From Leucobacter sp. L43 (GTDB taxonomy: Bacteria > Actinomycetota > Actinomycetes > Actinomycetales > Microbacteriaceae), in contig NZ_JAENJG010000001.1 of assembly GCF_016597785.1 (NCBI RefSeq), forward strand, positions 124,001 through 188,000: a stretch of 64,000 nucleotides of DNA, in the 5' to 3' direction. The notes under the pieces are model-generated. The model was not told the DNA's origin. It saw nothing but the letters and a program-made list of their open reading frames with translations, and searched no databases. Positions 1 through 9,056 of the stretch are shown one piece after another (the stretch's first letter is position 1; every line of letters begins with the position of its first letter). Made by a program: the position numbers and the translations under genes.

Positions 1-2
1 TC

Positions 3-1205
3 GCGGGCCTCTGGATGCTGCGGGAGCAATTGCAGGGCGCGCTTCCCTACGGTGGTTTCGCGTGGGGTCGGCTCGCCACAACGCAAGCCGATGGGCCGCT
101 CCTGCAATCCGTCTCCTGGCTCGGATTCGCTGGTCTTTCCGCCCTGCTGGCCTTCGCGAGCGTGGTTCCGGTGGCGGTAGCGCTCGTCGCCCGCGACCGC
201 GGCGCTTCCGTGCGGCCGGTACTCGTCGGAGTCGCGGCGTCCCTCGTGGTGCTGGTCGCGCTCGCGGCATTGCCGGCGGCTCCGCTCGAGCAGTCGGGTG
301 CACTGCGCGTCGCTGCCGTGCAGGGCAACTCGAAGTCGGGAATCTTCGACGATCGCGAAGCGGGCGGCGTGATCCGCGACCATTTCACCGCGACCGAAGA
401 GCTGCTCGATCGCCTCGAAGCGGAGAGGCGAACGGTGGACGTCATCGTTTGGCCGGAGAACAGTGCGGAGTTCGCCGCACCGGACCAGCTCATTCGAAGT
501 CAACGACTCGCGAAGCTCGCCGAGCGCGCAGGCGCGCCGATCGTCGTCGGCACCGTCCTCGCGAACGAGGACGGCACGTACAGCAACAGCTCGCTCGTCT
601 GGAACTCCGAGGGGCCCACCGACGCCCGATACGACAAGCGGTACCCGGTCCCGTTCGCGGAGTACATGCCCAATCGGCCGTTCTTCCGCGCTATCGTGCC
701 GGATCTCGTCGACCTGGTGCAACTCGAATACGCGGCCGGCACGCGCCCCTCGGCGCTGGAGGTCGACACGTCGGCGGGAGTCATCCGGGCTGGCATCGCG
801 ATCTGCTTCGACATCATCTTCGATCCGCAGGCGGTCGCGATGGCGAGCGACGGGGCGCAGGTGATCTTCGCGCAGACGAACAACGCCGATTTCGGGCGGA
901 CCGATGAGAGCGCTCAGCAGCTGGCCATCGCCCGCACCCGCGCGGTGGAGATGGGTCGTGCTGTCGTCAACGACTCGACGGTCGGCACGAGCGCCGTCGT
1001 CGCGCCCGACGGTCGGAGCCTCGACGAACTGCAGCCGTTCACGCGCGACGCGATGGTCGCCGAGGTGCCGCTGGTCGAGGGTCTCACTCCGGCCCTCCGG
1101 TTCGGAGGCGCGATCGCCTCGGTCGGGGCGCTCGTCGGCGTCCTCGGCCTGGCGGGAGGGGTCTTCGGGCTCGTACGCGCTCGACGCGTGTCGCGACACG
1201 GCTAG
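3..1205 (+). CDS. lnt: Apolipoprotein N-acyltransferase, C-terminal part (cut by window start)
   Basis: Lnt moves an acyl chain from a phospholipid to the N-terminal cysteine of cleaved lipoproteins at the outer membrane face. Only about 400 C-terminal residues are visible: the frame is already open at base 3, so the ATG at 15 is internal. Counting from that ATG, two hydrophobic segments (about 30-90) are followed by a nitrilase fold with Glu148 (WPEN), Lys208 (YDKRYP) and Cys264 (ICFD), the catalytic triad of the family, and a last membrane helix near the C-terminus. Two likely substrates lie in the window: CtaC and the cutinase lipoprotein. The gene converges on rbpA with 39 nt between the stops. 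Confidence 0.9.
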   Translation, partial: AGLWMLREQLQGALPYGGFAWGRLATTQADGPLLQSVSWLGFAGLSALLAFASVVPVAVALVARDRGASVRPVLVGVAASLVVLVALAALPAAPLEQSGALRVAAVQGNSKSGIFDDREAGGVIRDHFTATEELLDRLEAERRTVDVIVWPENSAEFAAPDQLIRSQRLAKLAERAGAPIVVGTVLANEDGTYSNSSLVWNSEGPTDARYDKRYPVPFAEYMPNRPFFRAIVPDLVDLVQLEYAAGTRPSALEVDTSAGVIRAGIAICFDIIFDPQAVAMASDGAQVIFAQTNNADFGRTDESAQQLAIARTRAVEMGRAVVNDSTVGTSAVVAPDGRSLDELQPFTRDAMVAEVPLVEGLTPALRFGGAIASVGALVGVLGLAGGVFGLVRARRVSRHG

Positions 1206-1244
1206 ATCGAGGCGCGCGGCCACATTCGATCGCCCGAGAAGCGG

Positions 1245-1604
1245 CTACTGAGCGGAGCCGCGTCGCGAGCGCAGCAATCGCAAGCGCTCCTCGAGCAGTT
1301 CTTCGAGTTCTTCGCGACTACGTCGCTCGATGAGCATGTCCCAGGGTGTGCGCTGAGAGGACTCTTTCTCCTCGAACTCGGCCCTCGCGGCGCGGCCCGC
1401 CTCGTCGTCCAGGAATCCGACCTCGCCGCTCTTCTGGTCCACCCATTCGGCGGGCGGCTCGGCATCGGCGTCGAACATGATCGTGAATCGGACCCCGCGG
1501 TCCGTGAGGTACTCGACTGAACGGCGGGGGGAAAGCTCGACGCCTTCTTCACCCTGCAAACTGGTCGCGCCGATGCGCGTCCCGCGGAGTGTTCGATCGG
1601 CCAT
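1245..1604 (-). CDS. rbpA: RNA polymerase-binding protein RbpA
   Basis: RbpA is an actinobacterial transcription factor that binds RNA polymerase and principal sigma factors and stabilises the open promoter complex. The product has 119 residues, the normal size. It begins MADRTLRGTRIG and has the RbpA layout: a basic N-terminal tail, a small central core (SVEYLTDRGVRFTIMFDADA), an acidic and basic linker, and a C-terminal sigma-interacting helix region (TPWDMLIERRSREELEELL). The frame stays open upstream, but the ATG at 1604 follows GAGGGGG and starts at the conserved N-terminus. It is transcribed divergently from the SDR gene. Confidence 0.93.
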   Translation of the reverse strand: MADRTLRGTRIGATSLQGEEGVELSPRRSVEYLTDRGVRFTIMFDADAEPPAEWVDQKSGEVGFLDDEAGRAARAEFEEKESSQRTPWDMLIERRSREELEELLEERLRLLRSRRGSAQ

Positions 1605-1762
1605 GTGGAACCCCCTCATGTCTGACGCCCACGTTGCCGGGGCGCCGTGCCTCCTCTTGCAGGGTACCCGCCTGCGGTGCCCCGGCGATAGCCCCGACCT
1701 GGGCAACTGCTGGCCGTCCAGTACCCTGGGACGACGGTTATCACCACGATTGAGGAGTACAT

Positions 1763-2530
1763 GTGACCCAGATTCTCGAACCCGGCAGCCTCGCCGGCCG
1801 CCGCGCGCTCGTCACGGGATCATCTCGCGGCGTCGGTGCCGACACTGCGCGCTACTTCGCGCAGGCGGGTGCGGACGTGGTCGTCAACTTCCGGAACAAG
1901 GCGCCGCGCGCCGAGAAACTCGCTGCGGAGTTCCGCGAACTCGGTGTGCGTGCGCTCGTGCAAGGTGCAGATCTGACCGACCGGGATTCCGTGCAGGCCA
2001 TGATGGCGGCCGTGCGGGAGGAGTTCGGCGGACTCGACATCCTGGTGCTCAACGCCTCCGGCGGCATGGAGAGCAATATGGGCGAGGACTACGCGCTGCG
2101 TCTCAACCGCGATGCGCAGCTGTCCGTGCTCGACGCCGCGCTGCCGTTGATGGGCGAGGGGGCGCGTGTGGTGTTCGTCACGAGTCACCAGGCTCACTTC
2201 ATCCGGACGACTCCGACGATGCCGGAGTACGTGCCCGTGGCCGAATCGAAGCGAGCGGGCGAGGATGCACTGCGGGAACTCATTCCCGAGCTCGCTGCGC
2301 GAGGCATCGGGTTCACGGTCGTGTCGGGCGACATGATCGAGGGGACGGTGACGGCCACCCTGTTGAACCGTCTGAACCCCGGTGCCATCGAAGCACGGCG
2401 CGAAGAGGCGGGCAAGCTGTACAACGTATCGGAGTTCGCGGCAGAAGTGGCGCGCGCGGCGGTGGATCCGGTCCCGGACGACTACACGCGCCTGGTGGGT
2501 GACACGAGCAGCTTCAACGCCGAGGCGTAA
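1763..2530 (+). CDS. Short-chain dehydrogenase/reductase family protein with a displaced catalytic Tyr
   Basis: A 255-residue Rossmann-fold SDR. The nucleotide-binding motif is TGSSRGVG (18-25), an NAS motif lies near 97-99, and the expected catalytic Ser is Ser141 (VTSHQ). The usual YxxxK is not present: Lys163 (ESKRAGED) has Val at position -4, and the nearest Tyr is Tyr156, seven residues away. The protein may therefore use a different catalytic geometry or be a non-catalytic binder. Start is GTG at 1763 after GAGGAG at 1752-1757. A stand-alone gene between rbpA (divergent) and gltB. Substrate unknown. Confidence 0.85.
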   Translation: MTQILEPGSLAGRRALVTGSSRGVGADTARYFAQAGADVVVNFRNKAPRAEKLAAEFRELGVRALVQGADLTDRDSVQAMMAAVREEFGGLDILVLNASGGMESNMGEDYALRLNRDAQLSVLDAALPLMGEGARVVFVTSHQAHFIRTTPTMPEYVPVAESKRAGEDALRELIPELAARGIGFTVVSGDMIEGTVTATLLNRLNPGAIEARREEAGKLYNVSEFAAEVARAAVDPVPDDYTRLVGDTSSFNAEA

Positions 2531-2886
2531 GCGCGGGGCACGAGCGCGGTGTTCGATATCTGAGCGGCCGAGAGGGTCGAATCCGATTATCGAACACCGC
2601 GTTCTGCGTGTCCCGGCTGCACAGCGGCCCCGCCGTGTTTCAGGAGTGTTTCGCGTCGGAGTCGCGTGCGGCAAAAGTCAATAACTTCCGTCATAAATTC
2701 GGCAACAGATGGCGCGCCTCCGAATGCGGGGCACAAGATGCGAGCAGCCGCGCATTTCGTCGAAGAAACGAAGTGCTACATTCGGAGCTCAGCCACCGCC
2801 CTGCCGCCCGGACCGCCTCTGGACTCGCGCGAGCAGCGCGGCTTCGTACCGGGACCGACGACGTCCCGTCGACCGAGAGGACGTCG
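2531..2886. other. Intergenic region upstream of gltB
   Basis: 356 nt with no credible gene; the gltB frame is open through most of it by chance. It holds a 14-bp perfect inverted repeat (listed separately) and an AT-richer patch around 2671-2705 that is a reasonable place for the gltB promoter, although no convincing -35/-10 pair could be assigned. Confidence 0.6.
2545..2601. repeat. 14-bp perfect inverted repeat, 29-nt spacer
   Basis: Arms 2545-2558 (CGCGGTGTTCGATA) and 2588-2601 are exact reverse complements. The element lies 15 nt past the SDR stop. It could be that gene's terminator, although the loop is long, or a dyad operator in front of gltBD. Confidence 0.7.
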
Positions 2887-5800
2887 ATGCCCGAGCGCTC
2901 GCCGAAATCCCATCCGGTGCACCCCTCCATGCCGGGATCGGACCTCCCGAGCGCCGTCGGACTCTACGATCCTGCGGATGAGCGCGACGCATGCGGGCTC
3001 GCCTCCGTGGTCGCGCTGACCGGGGAGGCCAGCCACGACATCATCGAGATGGCGCTCGAAGCGCTCGAGCACCTCGAGCATCGAGGCGCGGTGGGGTCCG
3101 ATGCTGGGACGGGAGACGGCGCCGGCATCCTCACCGACCTTCCGGACGCGCTGATCCGCGAGGAGCTCGCCCGCCTCGATCCGCACCTGCATCTGCCAGA
3201 GCCCGGCGCGTACGCCGCGGGGCTGGCGTTCCTCCCGCAAGCATCGACCGAGCGGCGTGCCACGCAGTACCGCATCGCCGCCATCGCGGCGGAGGAGGGC
3301 CTGTCGGTCCTCGCATGGCGCCCGGTCGCAGTGCGACCCGATGTGCTCGGGGAGAGCGCACGCGTCGCGAGTCCGGTCATCGAACAGCTGGTGCTCGTGC
3401 CGGCTGCCGCAACGGCGCTCTCGGCCGACCAGCTCGAACGCCGAGCCTTCCGAGTGCGCAAGCGCGTGCAGCACGAGACGGGCAGCTACCTGCCTTCGCT
3501 GAGCTCCCGGACCATCGTGTACAAGGGAATGGTCACCACCCTGCAGTTGCCCGGCTTCTACGCCGAGCTCACCGATGCTCGTTTCACGAGCCGCTTCGCC
3601 ATCGTGCACTCCCGGTACTCCACGAACACCTTCCCCTCATGGCATCTCGCGCAGCCGCTGCGGCTCGTCGCGCACAACGGCGAGATCAACACGGTGCGGG
3701 GCAATCGCAACTGGATGCGGGCGCGCGAAGCCCAACTGGCCTCCGAGCACATCGGAGACATCGAGCCGCTGCTCCCGATCTGCTCCGCCGGAGGCAGCGA
3801 CTCCGCGAGTTTCGACGAGGTGCTCGAACTGCTCGTCATGGCGGGCCGCACGCTGCCGCACGCACTGGCGATGATGGTTCCCGAGGCGTGGGAATCCGAG
3901 CCCGGCATGTCGCCGGCTCTCGTCGACTTCCTCGAGTACCACTCGCTCGTCATGGAACCGTGGGACGGACCCGCCGCGATGATCGCGACCGACGGGCAGG
4001 AGCTCGTCGCACTGCTCGACCGCAACGGCCTGCGACCGGGACGCTACCTCGTCACCTCCGATGGCATGCTCGTGATCGCGAGCGAGACCGGCGTACTCGA
4101 CATCGCCCCGGAGCGCGTCGTGCGGCGCGGCCGTCTGCAGCCCGGTCGCATGCTCGCCGTCGACCTCGCGAGCGGCGTCATTCGGGACGACGAGGCGGTG
4201 AAGTCGGAACTCGCAGCCGCCGCGCCGTGGGGCGAGTGGCTCGCAGAGGGGCGGATACGGCTCTCAGAGCAGCCGGAACGCGAGCACCTCGTGCATCCGC
4301 CGGCATCGATCGAGCGACGCCAGCGCACGTTCGGCTACACCGAGGAGGAGCTTCGCGTGCTCCTCATGCCCATGGCGCGCGACGGCATCGAACCGCTCGC
4401 GGCCATGGGAACGGACACGCCGATCGCCGCGCTCTCCGACCGGCCGCGCCTCGTCTTCGACTACTTCGTGCAGCAGTTCGCCCAGGTGACGAACCCGCCG
4501 CTCGACGCGCTGCGCGAAGAACTCGTCACCAGTCTCCGCGCGGGCATGGGGCCGCAGGAGAACCTCCTGAGCCAGTCCGCGGAGCACGCGCGCCAGGTGA
4601 TCCTCGATTTCCCGGTCATCGACAACGATTCGCTCGCCCGCATCCAGCACTTCGGCGACGACCCGGAGCGAGAACGAGCCGTCACCCTTCGCGGCCTGTA
4701 TCAAGTCGACTCCGGGGCCAGAGGACTGGCCGATCGCCTGGAGACGATGTGCCTTGAGGCGAGCGCCGCGATCGAGGCCGGAGCGGAGTTCCTGATCCTC
4801 TCCGACCGCGATTCGAACAAGGATCTCGCGCCCGTGCCGTCGCTGCTCGCGGTCTCGGCGGTGCATCACCATCTGATCCGAGAGGGCCTGCGCATGCGCG
4901 TCGCCCTCGTCGCAGAAGCGGGGGACGTGCGCGAGGTGCACCACGTGGCGGCGCTCATCGGATACGGCGCGGCAGCGGTGAACCCCTACCTGGCGATGGA
5001 GACGGTCGGGTTGCTCGTTCGCGATGGTTCGATTGCCGATCGCTCGGAGACCGATGCCATCGCCGGTCTCATCAAAGCGCTCGGCAAGGGCATGCTCAAG
5101 GTGATGAGCAAGATGGGCATCTCGACCGTCGCGTCGTATTGCGGAGCTCAGACCTTCGAGGCGATCGGACTCTCGCAGCAGCTCGTCGACCGCTACTTCA
5201 CCGGCACGACCTCGCGCCTCGGCGGCGTCGGCCTCGACGTCATCGCGGCAGAGGTGGCCGCCCGCCATCGGGCGGCGTACCCCGACGACCCTGCGGCGAG
5301 CGCCCACCGCACACTCGAGACGGGCGGCGAGTACCGGTGGCGCCGCGGCGAGGAACCGCACCTGTTCGACCCGGAGACCATCTACCGGTTGCAGCACGCG
5401 ACGCGCACCGGCCGACGCGACATCTTCTCGGCCTACACCGAGCGCGTCAACGCGCAGCAGCAGCGGCTGATGACCTTGCGCGGTCTGTTCCGGTTCTCGC
5501 CCCAACGGCCCCCGGTGCCGCTCGCCGAGGTCGAGCCGGTGAGCGACATCGTGAAGCGCTTCTCGACCGGGGCGATGAGCTACGGCTCGATCTCACCCGA
5601 GGCGCACGAGACGCTCGCCATCGCCATGAACCGGCTCGGGGCGCGATCGAACACTGGCGAGGGCGGGGAGGCCGAGGATCGTCTGCTCGATCCCGAACGG
5701 CGCAGCGCCATCAAGCAGGTCGCCTCGGGGCGATTCGGCGTCACCTCCATGTATCTGACCCACGCCGACGAGATCCAGATCAAGCTCGCGCAGGGGGCGA

Positions 5801-7539
5801 AGCCGGGTGAGGGCGGTCAGCTCCCTCCGACCAAGATGTACCCGTGGATCGCCCGTACGAGGCATGCGACTCCCGGCGTCGGGCTCATCTCGCCGCCGCC
5901 GCACCACGACATCTATTCGATCGAGGATCTGAAGCAGCTCATCTTCGACCTGAAGCGCGCGAATCCGTCTGCGCGCATCAGCACGAAGCTCGTCGCGCAG
6001 AGCGGCATCGGACCCGTGGCTGCGGGCGTGGCGAAGGCCCTCTCCGACGTCATCCTCGTCTCCGGGCACGATGGAGGCACGGGCGCGAGTCCGATGAACT
6101 CCCTGAAGCACGCCGGCTCACCGTGGGAGCTCGGGTTGGCCGAGGCTCAGCAGACGCTCATGCTGAACGGGCTGCGCGAACGCGTGGTGCTCCAGGCGGA
6201 CGGTCAGTTGAAGACCGGGCGCGACGTCGTCATCGCGGCGTTGCTCGGTGCGGAGGAGTTCGGGTTCGCGACGGCGCCTCTCGTCGTCTCCGGGTGCATC
6301 ATGATGCGCGTCTGCCATCTCGACACCTGCCCGGTCGGCGTTGCGACGCAGAATCCGGAATTGCGATCGCGCTACACCGGACAGGCCGAGCACGTGATCA
6401 ACTTCTTCCGCTTCATCGCCGAGGAGGTGCGCGAGATCCTCGCATCCCTCGGGTTCCGCTCGCTCGATGAGGCCGTGGGCGACACCTCGGCCCTCGACGT
6501 CGAAGAGGCGATCTCCCATTGGAAGGCCTCGGGTCTCGACCTCACACCCATCCTGCGGGGTCCGGTCTTCGCAGAGGGGGAGCCCCGGCGGCACGGGCGC
6601 GCACAGGATCACGAGATCGATGCGCACTTCGACGGCTCGCTCATACGCATGGCAGCGGACGCGCTCGAGCGTCGGGAACCGGTCGTCATCGACCTGCCCA
6701 TCCGCAACATCGATCGCGCTGTCGGCACCATGCTCGGCCACGCCGTCACGCGACGCTTCGGCGCTGAGGGCCTGACGCCGGAGACCATCGACATCACGCT
6801 CACCGGTTCGGCGGGTCAGTCCCTCGGGGCATTCCTGCCGACCGGCATCACCCTCCGGCTCGTCGGCGACGCCAACGATTACGTCGGAAAGGGGCTCTCG
6901 GGCGGGGAAGTCGTCATCCGCCCGCATCCGGAGGCGGGCCACCCGGCCTCCGGCAACGTCATCGCGGGCAACGTCATCGGATACGGCGCGACCAGCGGAT
7001 CCCTGTGGATCGCAGGCGTGGTGGGTGAGCGCTTCCTCGTGCGCGGCTCGGGGGCGACCGCGGTCGTCGAAGGTACGGGGGATCACGCGCTGGAGTACTT
7101 CACCGGAGGCTTCGCACTCATTCTCGGACCGACGGGCCGGAACATCGGCGCTGGGATGTCGGGCGGAGAGGCGGTGGTGCTCGATCTCGACCCCGCGCAC
7201 GTCAACTCCGCAGAACTCGCCTCCGGCTCGCTGATGCTCCAGAGCTTCGGCCGCGTCGGCGCGAGCGGGCCGGGCGTTCCGAGCGGCGAGGAAGCGGCGC
7301 TGCGCGCGAAGATCATCGACCTGGTGAAGCGTCACGCCGAACAGACGGGATCGAGCGTCGCGGCGGAACTGCTCGAGAGCATCGAACGCGACCCCGAGCG
7401 GACGTTCGCCCGGTTCACCCGTCTGATCCCGCGCGGCTACTCGCGCGTGCTCGAAATCCGAGTGCGCGCCGGCGAACAGGGGATCGACCCTGATGGAGAC
7501 CACGTCTGGTCTGAGATTCTGGAGGCGACTCATGGCTGA
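2887..7539 (+). CDS. gltB: Glutamate synthase large (alpha) subunit
   Basis: GltB makes glutamate from glutamine and 2-oxoglutarate together with GltD. The product has 1550 residues, normal for the family. The glutaminase domain begins at the catalytic Cys36 (ERDACGLAS), so the first 35 residues are the cleaved propeptide. Then come the central domain, the FMN-binding synthase barrel with the 3Fe-4S cysteines Cys1137, Cys1143 and Cys1148 (CIMMRVCHLDTC), and the C-terminal GxGxG beta-helix (about 1270-1480). The start ATG at 2887 follows GAGAGG at 2875-2880; longer frames upstream lack family sequence. The stop overlaps the gltD start by 8 nt, indicating translational coupling. Confidence 0.96.
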   Translation: MPERSPKSHPVHPSMPGSDLPSAVGLYDPADERDACGLASVVALTGEASHDIIEMALEALEHLEHRGAVGSDAGTGDGAGILTDLPDALIREELARLDPHLHLPEPGAYAAGLAFLPQASTERRATQYRIAAIAAEEGLSVLAWRPVAVRPDVLGESARVASPVIEQLVLVPAAATALSADQLERRAFRVRKRVQHETGSYLPSLSSRTIVYKGMVTTLQLPGFYAELTDARFTSRFAIVHSRYSTNTFPSWHLAQPLRLVAHNGEINTVRGNRNWMRAREAQLASEHIGDIEPLLPICSAGGSDSASFDEVLELLVMAGRTLPHALAMMVPEAWESEPGMSPALVDFLEYHSLVMEPWDGPAAMIATDGQELVALLDRNGLRPGRYLVTSDGMLVIASETGVLDIAPERVVRRGRLQPGRMLAVDLASGVIRDDEAVKSELAAAAPWGEWLAEGRIRLSEQPEREHLVHPPASIERRQRTFGYTEEELRVLLMPMARDGIEPLAAMGTDTPIAALSDRPRLVFDYFVQQFAQVTNPPLDALREELVTSLRAGMGPQENLLSQSAEHARQVILDFPVIDNDSLARIQHFGDDPERERAVTLRGLYQVDSGARGLADRLETMCLEASAAIEAGAEFLILSDRDSNKDLAPVPSLLAVSAVHHHLIREGLRMRVALVAEAGDVREVHHVAALIGYGAAAVNPYLAMETVGLLVRDGSIADRSETDAIAGLIKALGKGMLKVMSKMGISTVASYCGAQTFEAIGLSQQLVDRYFTGTTSRLGGVGLDVIAAEVAARHRAAYPDDPAASAHRTLETGGEYRWRRGEEPHLFDPETIYRLQHATRTGRRDIFSAYTERVNAQQQRLMTLRGLFRFSPQRPPVPLAEVEPVSDIVKRFSTGAMSYGSISPEAHETLAIAMNRLGARSNTGEGGEAEDRLLDPERRSAIKQVASGRFGVTSMYLTHADEIQIKLAQGAKPGEGGQLPPTKMYPWIARTRHATPGVGLISPPPHHDIYSIEDLKQLIFDLKRANPSARISTKLVAQSGIGPVAAGVAKALSDVILVSGHDGGTGASPMNSLKHAGSPWELGLAEAQQTLMLNGLRERVVLQADGQLKTGRDVVIAALLGAEEFGFATAPLVVSGCIMMRVCHLDTCPVGVATQNPELRSRYTGQAEHVINFFRFIAEEVREILASLGFRSLDEAVGDTSALDVEEAISHWKASGLDLTPILRGPVFAEGEPRRHGRAQDHEIDAHFDGSLIRMAADALERREPVVIDLPIRNIDRAVGTMLGHAVTRRFGAEGLTPETIDITLTGSAGQSLGAFLPTGITLRLVGDANDYVGKGLSGGEVVIRPHPEAGHPASGNVIAGNVIGYGATSGSLWIAGVVGERFLVRGSGATAVVEGTGDHALEYFTGGFALILGPTGRNIGAGMSGGEAVVLDLDPAHVNSAELASGSLMLQSFGRVGASGPGVPSGEEAALRAKIIDLVKRHAEQTGSSVAAELLESIERDPERTFARFTRLIPRGYSRVLEIRVRAGEQGIDPDGDHVWSEILEATHG

Positions 7540-8983
7540 TCCCCGCGGATTCTTGAAGGTTCGCGAGCGTGAGCTCGCTCCGAAGCGTCCCGTCGCATTG
7601 CGCCTGCAGGATTGGCGCGAAGTCGTCGATCCGGCCGATCCGAAGCTGGTCGCGAAGCAGGCGTCGCGCTGCATGGACTGCGGCGTCGCGTTCTGCCATC
7701 AGGGGTGCCCGCTCGGCAACCTGATCCCCGAATGGAACGACCTGATGTTCCGGGGGCGCGAGCGGGAGGCGATCGAGCGCTTGCACGCCACGAACAACTT
7801 CCCAGAATTCACGGGCCGGGCGTGCCCAGCACCCTGCGAATCAGCGTGCGTGCTCGGCATCAACCAGCCTGCGGTCACCATCAAGCAGATCGAGAACAAC
7901 ATCATCGATCAGGCATTCATGAACGGGTGGGTGGTCCCGCAACCGCCATCGCGCCTCAGCGGCAAGACCGTCGCAGTCGTCGGGTCTGGCCCGGCCGGAC
8001 TCGCAGCCGCTCAGCAGCTCACCAGAGCGGGCCACACGGTGGCCGTCTACGAGCGCGATGAAGAGCCGGGCGGCCTGCTGCGCTTCGGAATCCCGGATTT
8101 CAAGCTCGAGAAGCACCTGGTCATGCGCCGCATCGAGCAGCTCAAGGCGGAGGGCACCCGTTTCCGCTGCGGCGTCGAGATCGGTCGCGACATGTCATGG
8201 AGCGAACTCCGCCGCAGGTACGACGCGGTGGTCGTCGCGACGGGCGCGACGGTCGCGCGCGAACTGCCCATCCCCGGTCGCGAGTACGCGGGCGTTCTGC
8301 CGGCGATGCAATACCTCGCCGCGTCGAACCGTGTGCAATCGGGTGCGCTGGCCGCGACGCCCTTCGATGCCGCAGGCAAGCACGTCATCGTCATCGGGGG
8401 AGGCGATACCGGGGCCGACTGCATCGGCACCGCGAACCGGCAAGGGGCCGCCTCGGTGACGAACCTCGCCATCGGCAAGAAGCCCTCGGAGTTTCGCACC
8501 GCGGGCCAGCCCTGGCCCGTGCACCCGACGCTCTTCGAGGTCTCGAGCTCGCACGAGGAGGGCGGAGAGCGGCGATTCCTCGCCTCGACGGTGGAATTCG
8601 TCGGAAACGACCGAGGCGAGGTGAGCGGTCTGCGCGTCGCCGAGACCGGGTTCACGGAAACCGGGCGCGCGCCCCTGGAAGGCACGGAGCAGCTGCTCGC
8701 AGCCGACCTCGTGCTGATCGCGATGGGCTTCACCGGTCCGGAGGAGATCGAGGACCCGGCTCATCGGCTCGAACGCTCGCAACGAGGCGCCTTCGAACGG
8801 GGCCGCGACTACGCGACCGGCTTGCCCGGAGTCTTCGTCGCGGGTGACGCGGGACGTGGGCAGTCGCTGATCGTCTGGGCCATCGCGGAAGGTCGAGCGG
8901 TCGCAGCCTCGGTCGATGAGTACCTCACCGGCACAACGGTGCTGCCGAGCCCGGTGACCGCGCACGACCGCGCGTTCGCGTGA
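7532..8983 (+). CDS. gltD: Glutamate synthase small (beta) subunit
   Basis: GltD takes electrons from NADPH and passes them through FAD and 4Fe-4S clusters to GltB. The product has 483 residues. Cysteine clusters sit near the N-terminus (CMDCGVAFCHQGC and CPAPCESAC), the FAD-binding motif is VGSGPAGLAAA, the NADPH-binding motif is IGGGDTGADCIG, and the C-terminal FAD signature is VFVAGDAGRGQS. The ATG at 7532 is preceded by GGAGG (7521-7525) and lies inside the gltB 3' end. Confidence 0.96.
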   Translation: MADPRGFLKVRERELAPKRPVALRLQDWREVVDPADPKLVAKQASRCMDCGVAFCHQGCPLGNLIPEWNDLMFRGREREAIERLHATNNFPEFTGRACPAPCESACVLGINQPAVTIKQIENNIIDQAFMNGWVVPQPPSRLSGKTVAVVGSGPAGLAAAQQLTRAGHTVAVYERDEEPGGLLRFGIPDFKLEKHLVMRRIEQLKAEGTRFRCGVEIGRDMSWSELRRRYDAVVVATGATVARELPIPGREYAGVLPAMQYLAASNRVQSGALAATPFDAAGKHVIVIGGGDTGADCIGTANRQGAASVTNLAIGKKPSEFRTAGQPWPVHPTLFEVSSSHEEGGERRFLASTVEFVGNDRGEVSGLRVAETGFTETGRAPLEGTEQLLAADLVLIAMGFTGPEEIEDPAHRLERSQRGAFERGRDYATGLPGVFVAGDAGRGQSLIVWAIAEGRAVAASVDEYLTGTTVLPSPVTAHDRAFA

Positions 8984-9044
8984 TCGCACGCCGCGTCGGC
9001 CCGCGTCCGCGTGTCGGCGCGCGCGCACGCCTTCCGGCTGCGAC

Positions 9045-9050
9045 TACGCT
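9045..9050 (+). promoter_or_regulatory. -10 box (TACGCT) of a leaderless start
   Basis: TACGCT ends 6 nt before the GTG at 9057 and there is no ribosome-binding site, so transcription should begin at or next to the start codon. Confidence 0.55.
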
Positions 9051-9056
9051 GGGCGG

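Noticed and set aside
2602..2886. AmtR-type nitrogen operator before gltB
   Set aside because: No match to the known AmtR consensus was seen.
4264..5505. 413-codon minus-strand frame inside gltB
   Set aside because: Shadow frame in high-GC coding DNA; gltB on the plus strand has clear domains throughout.
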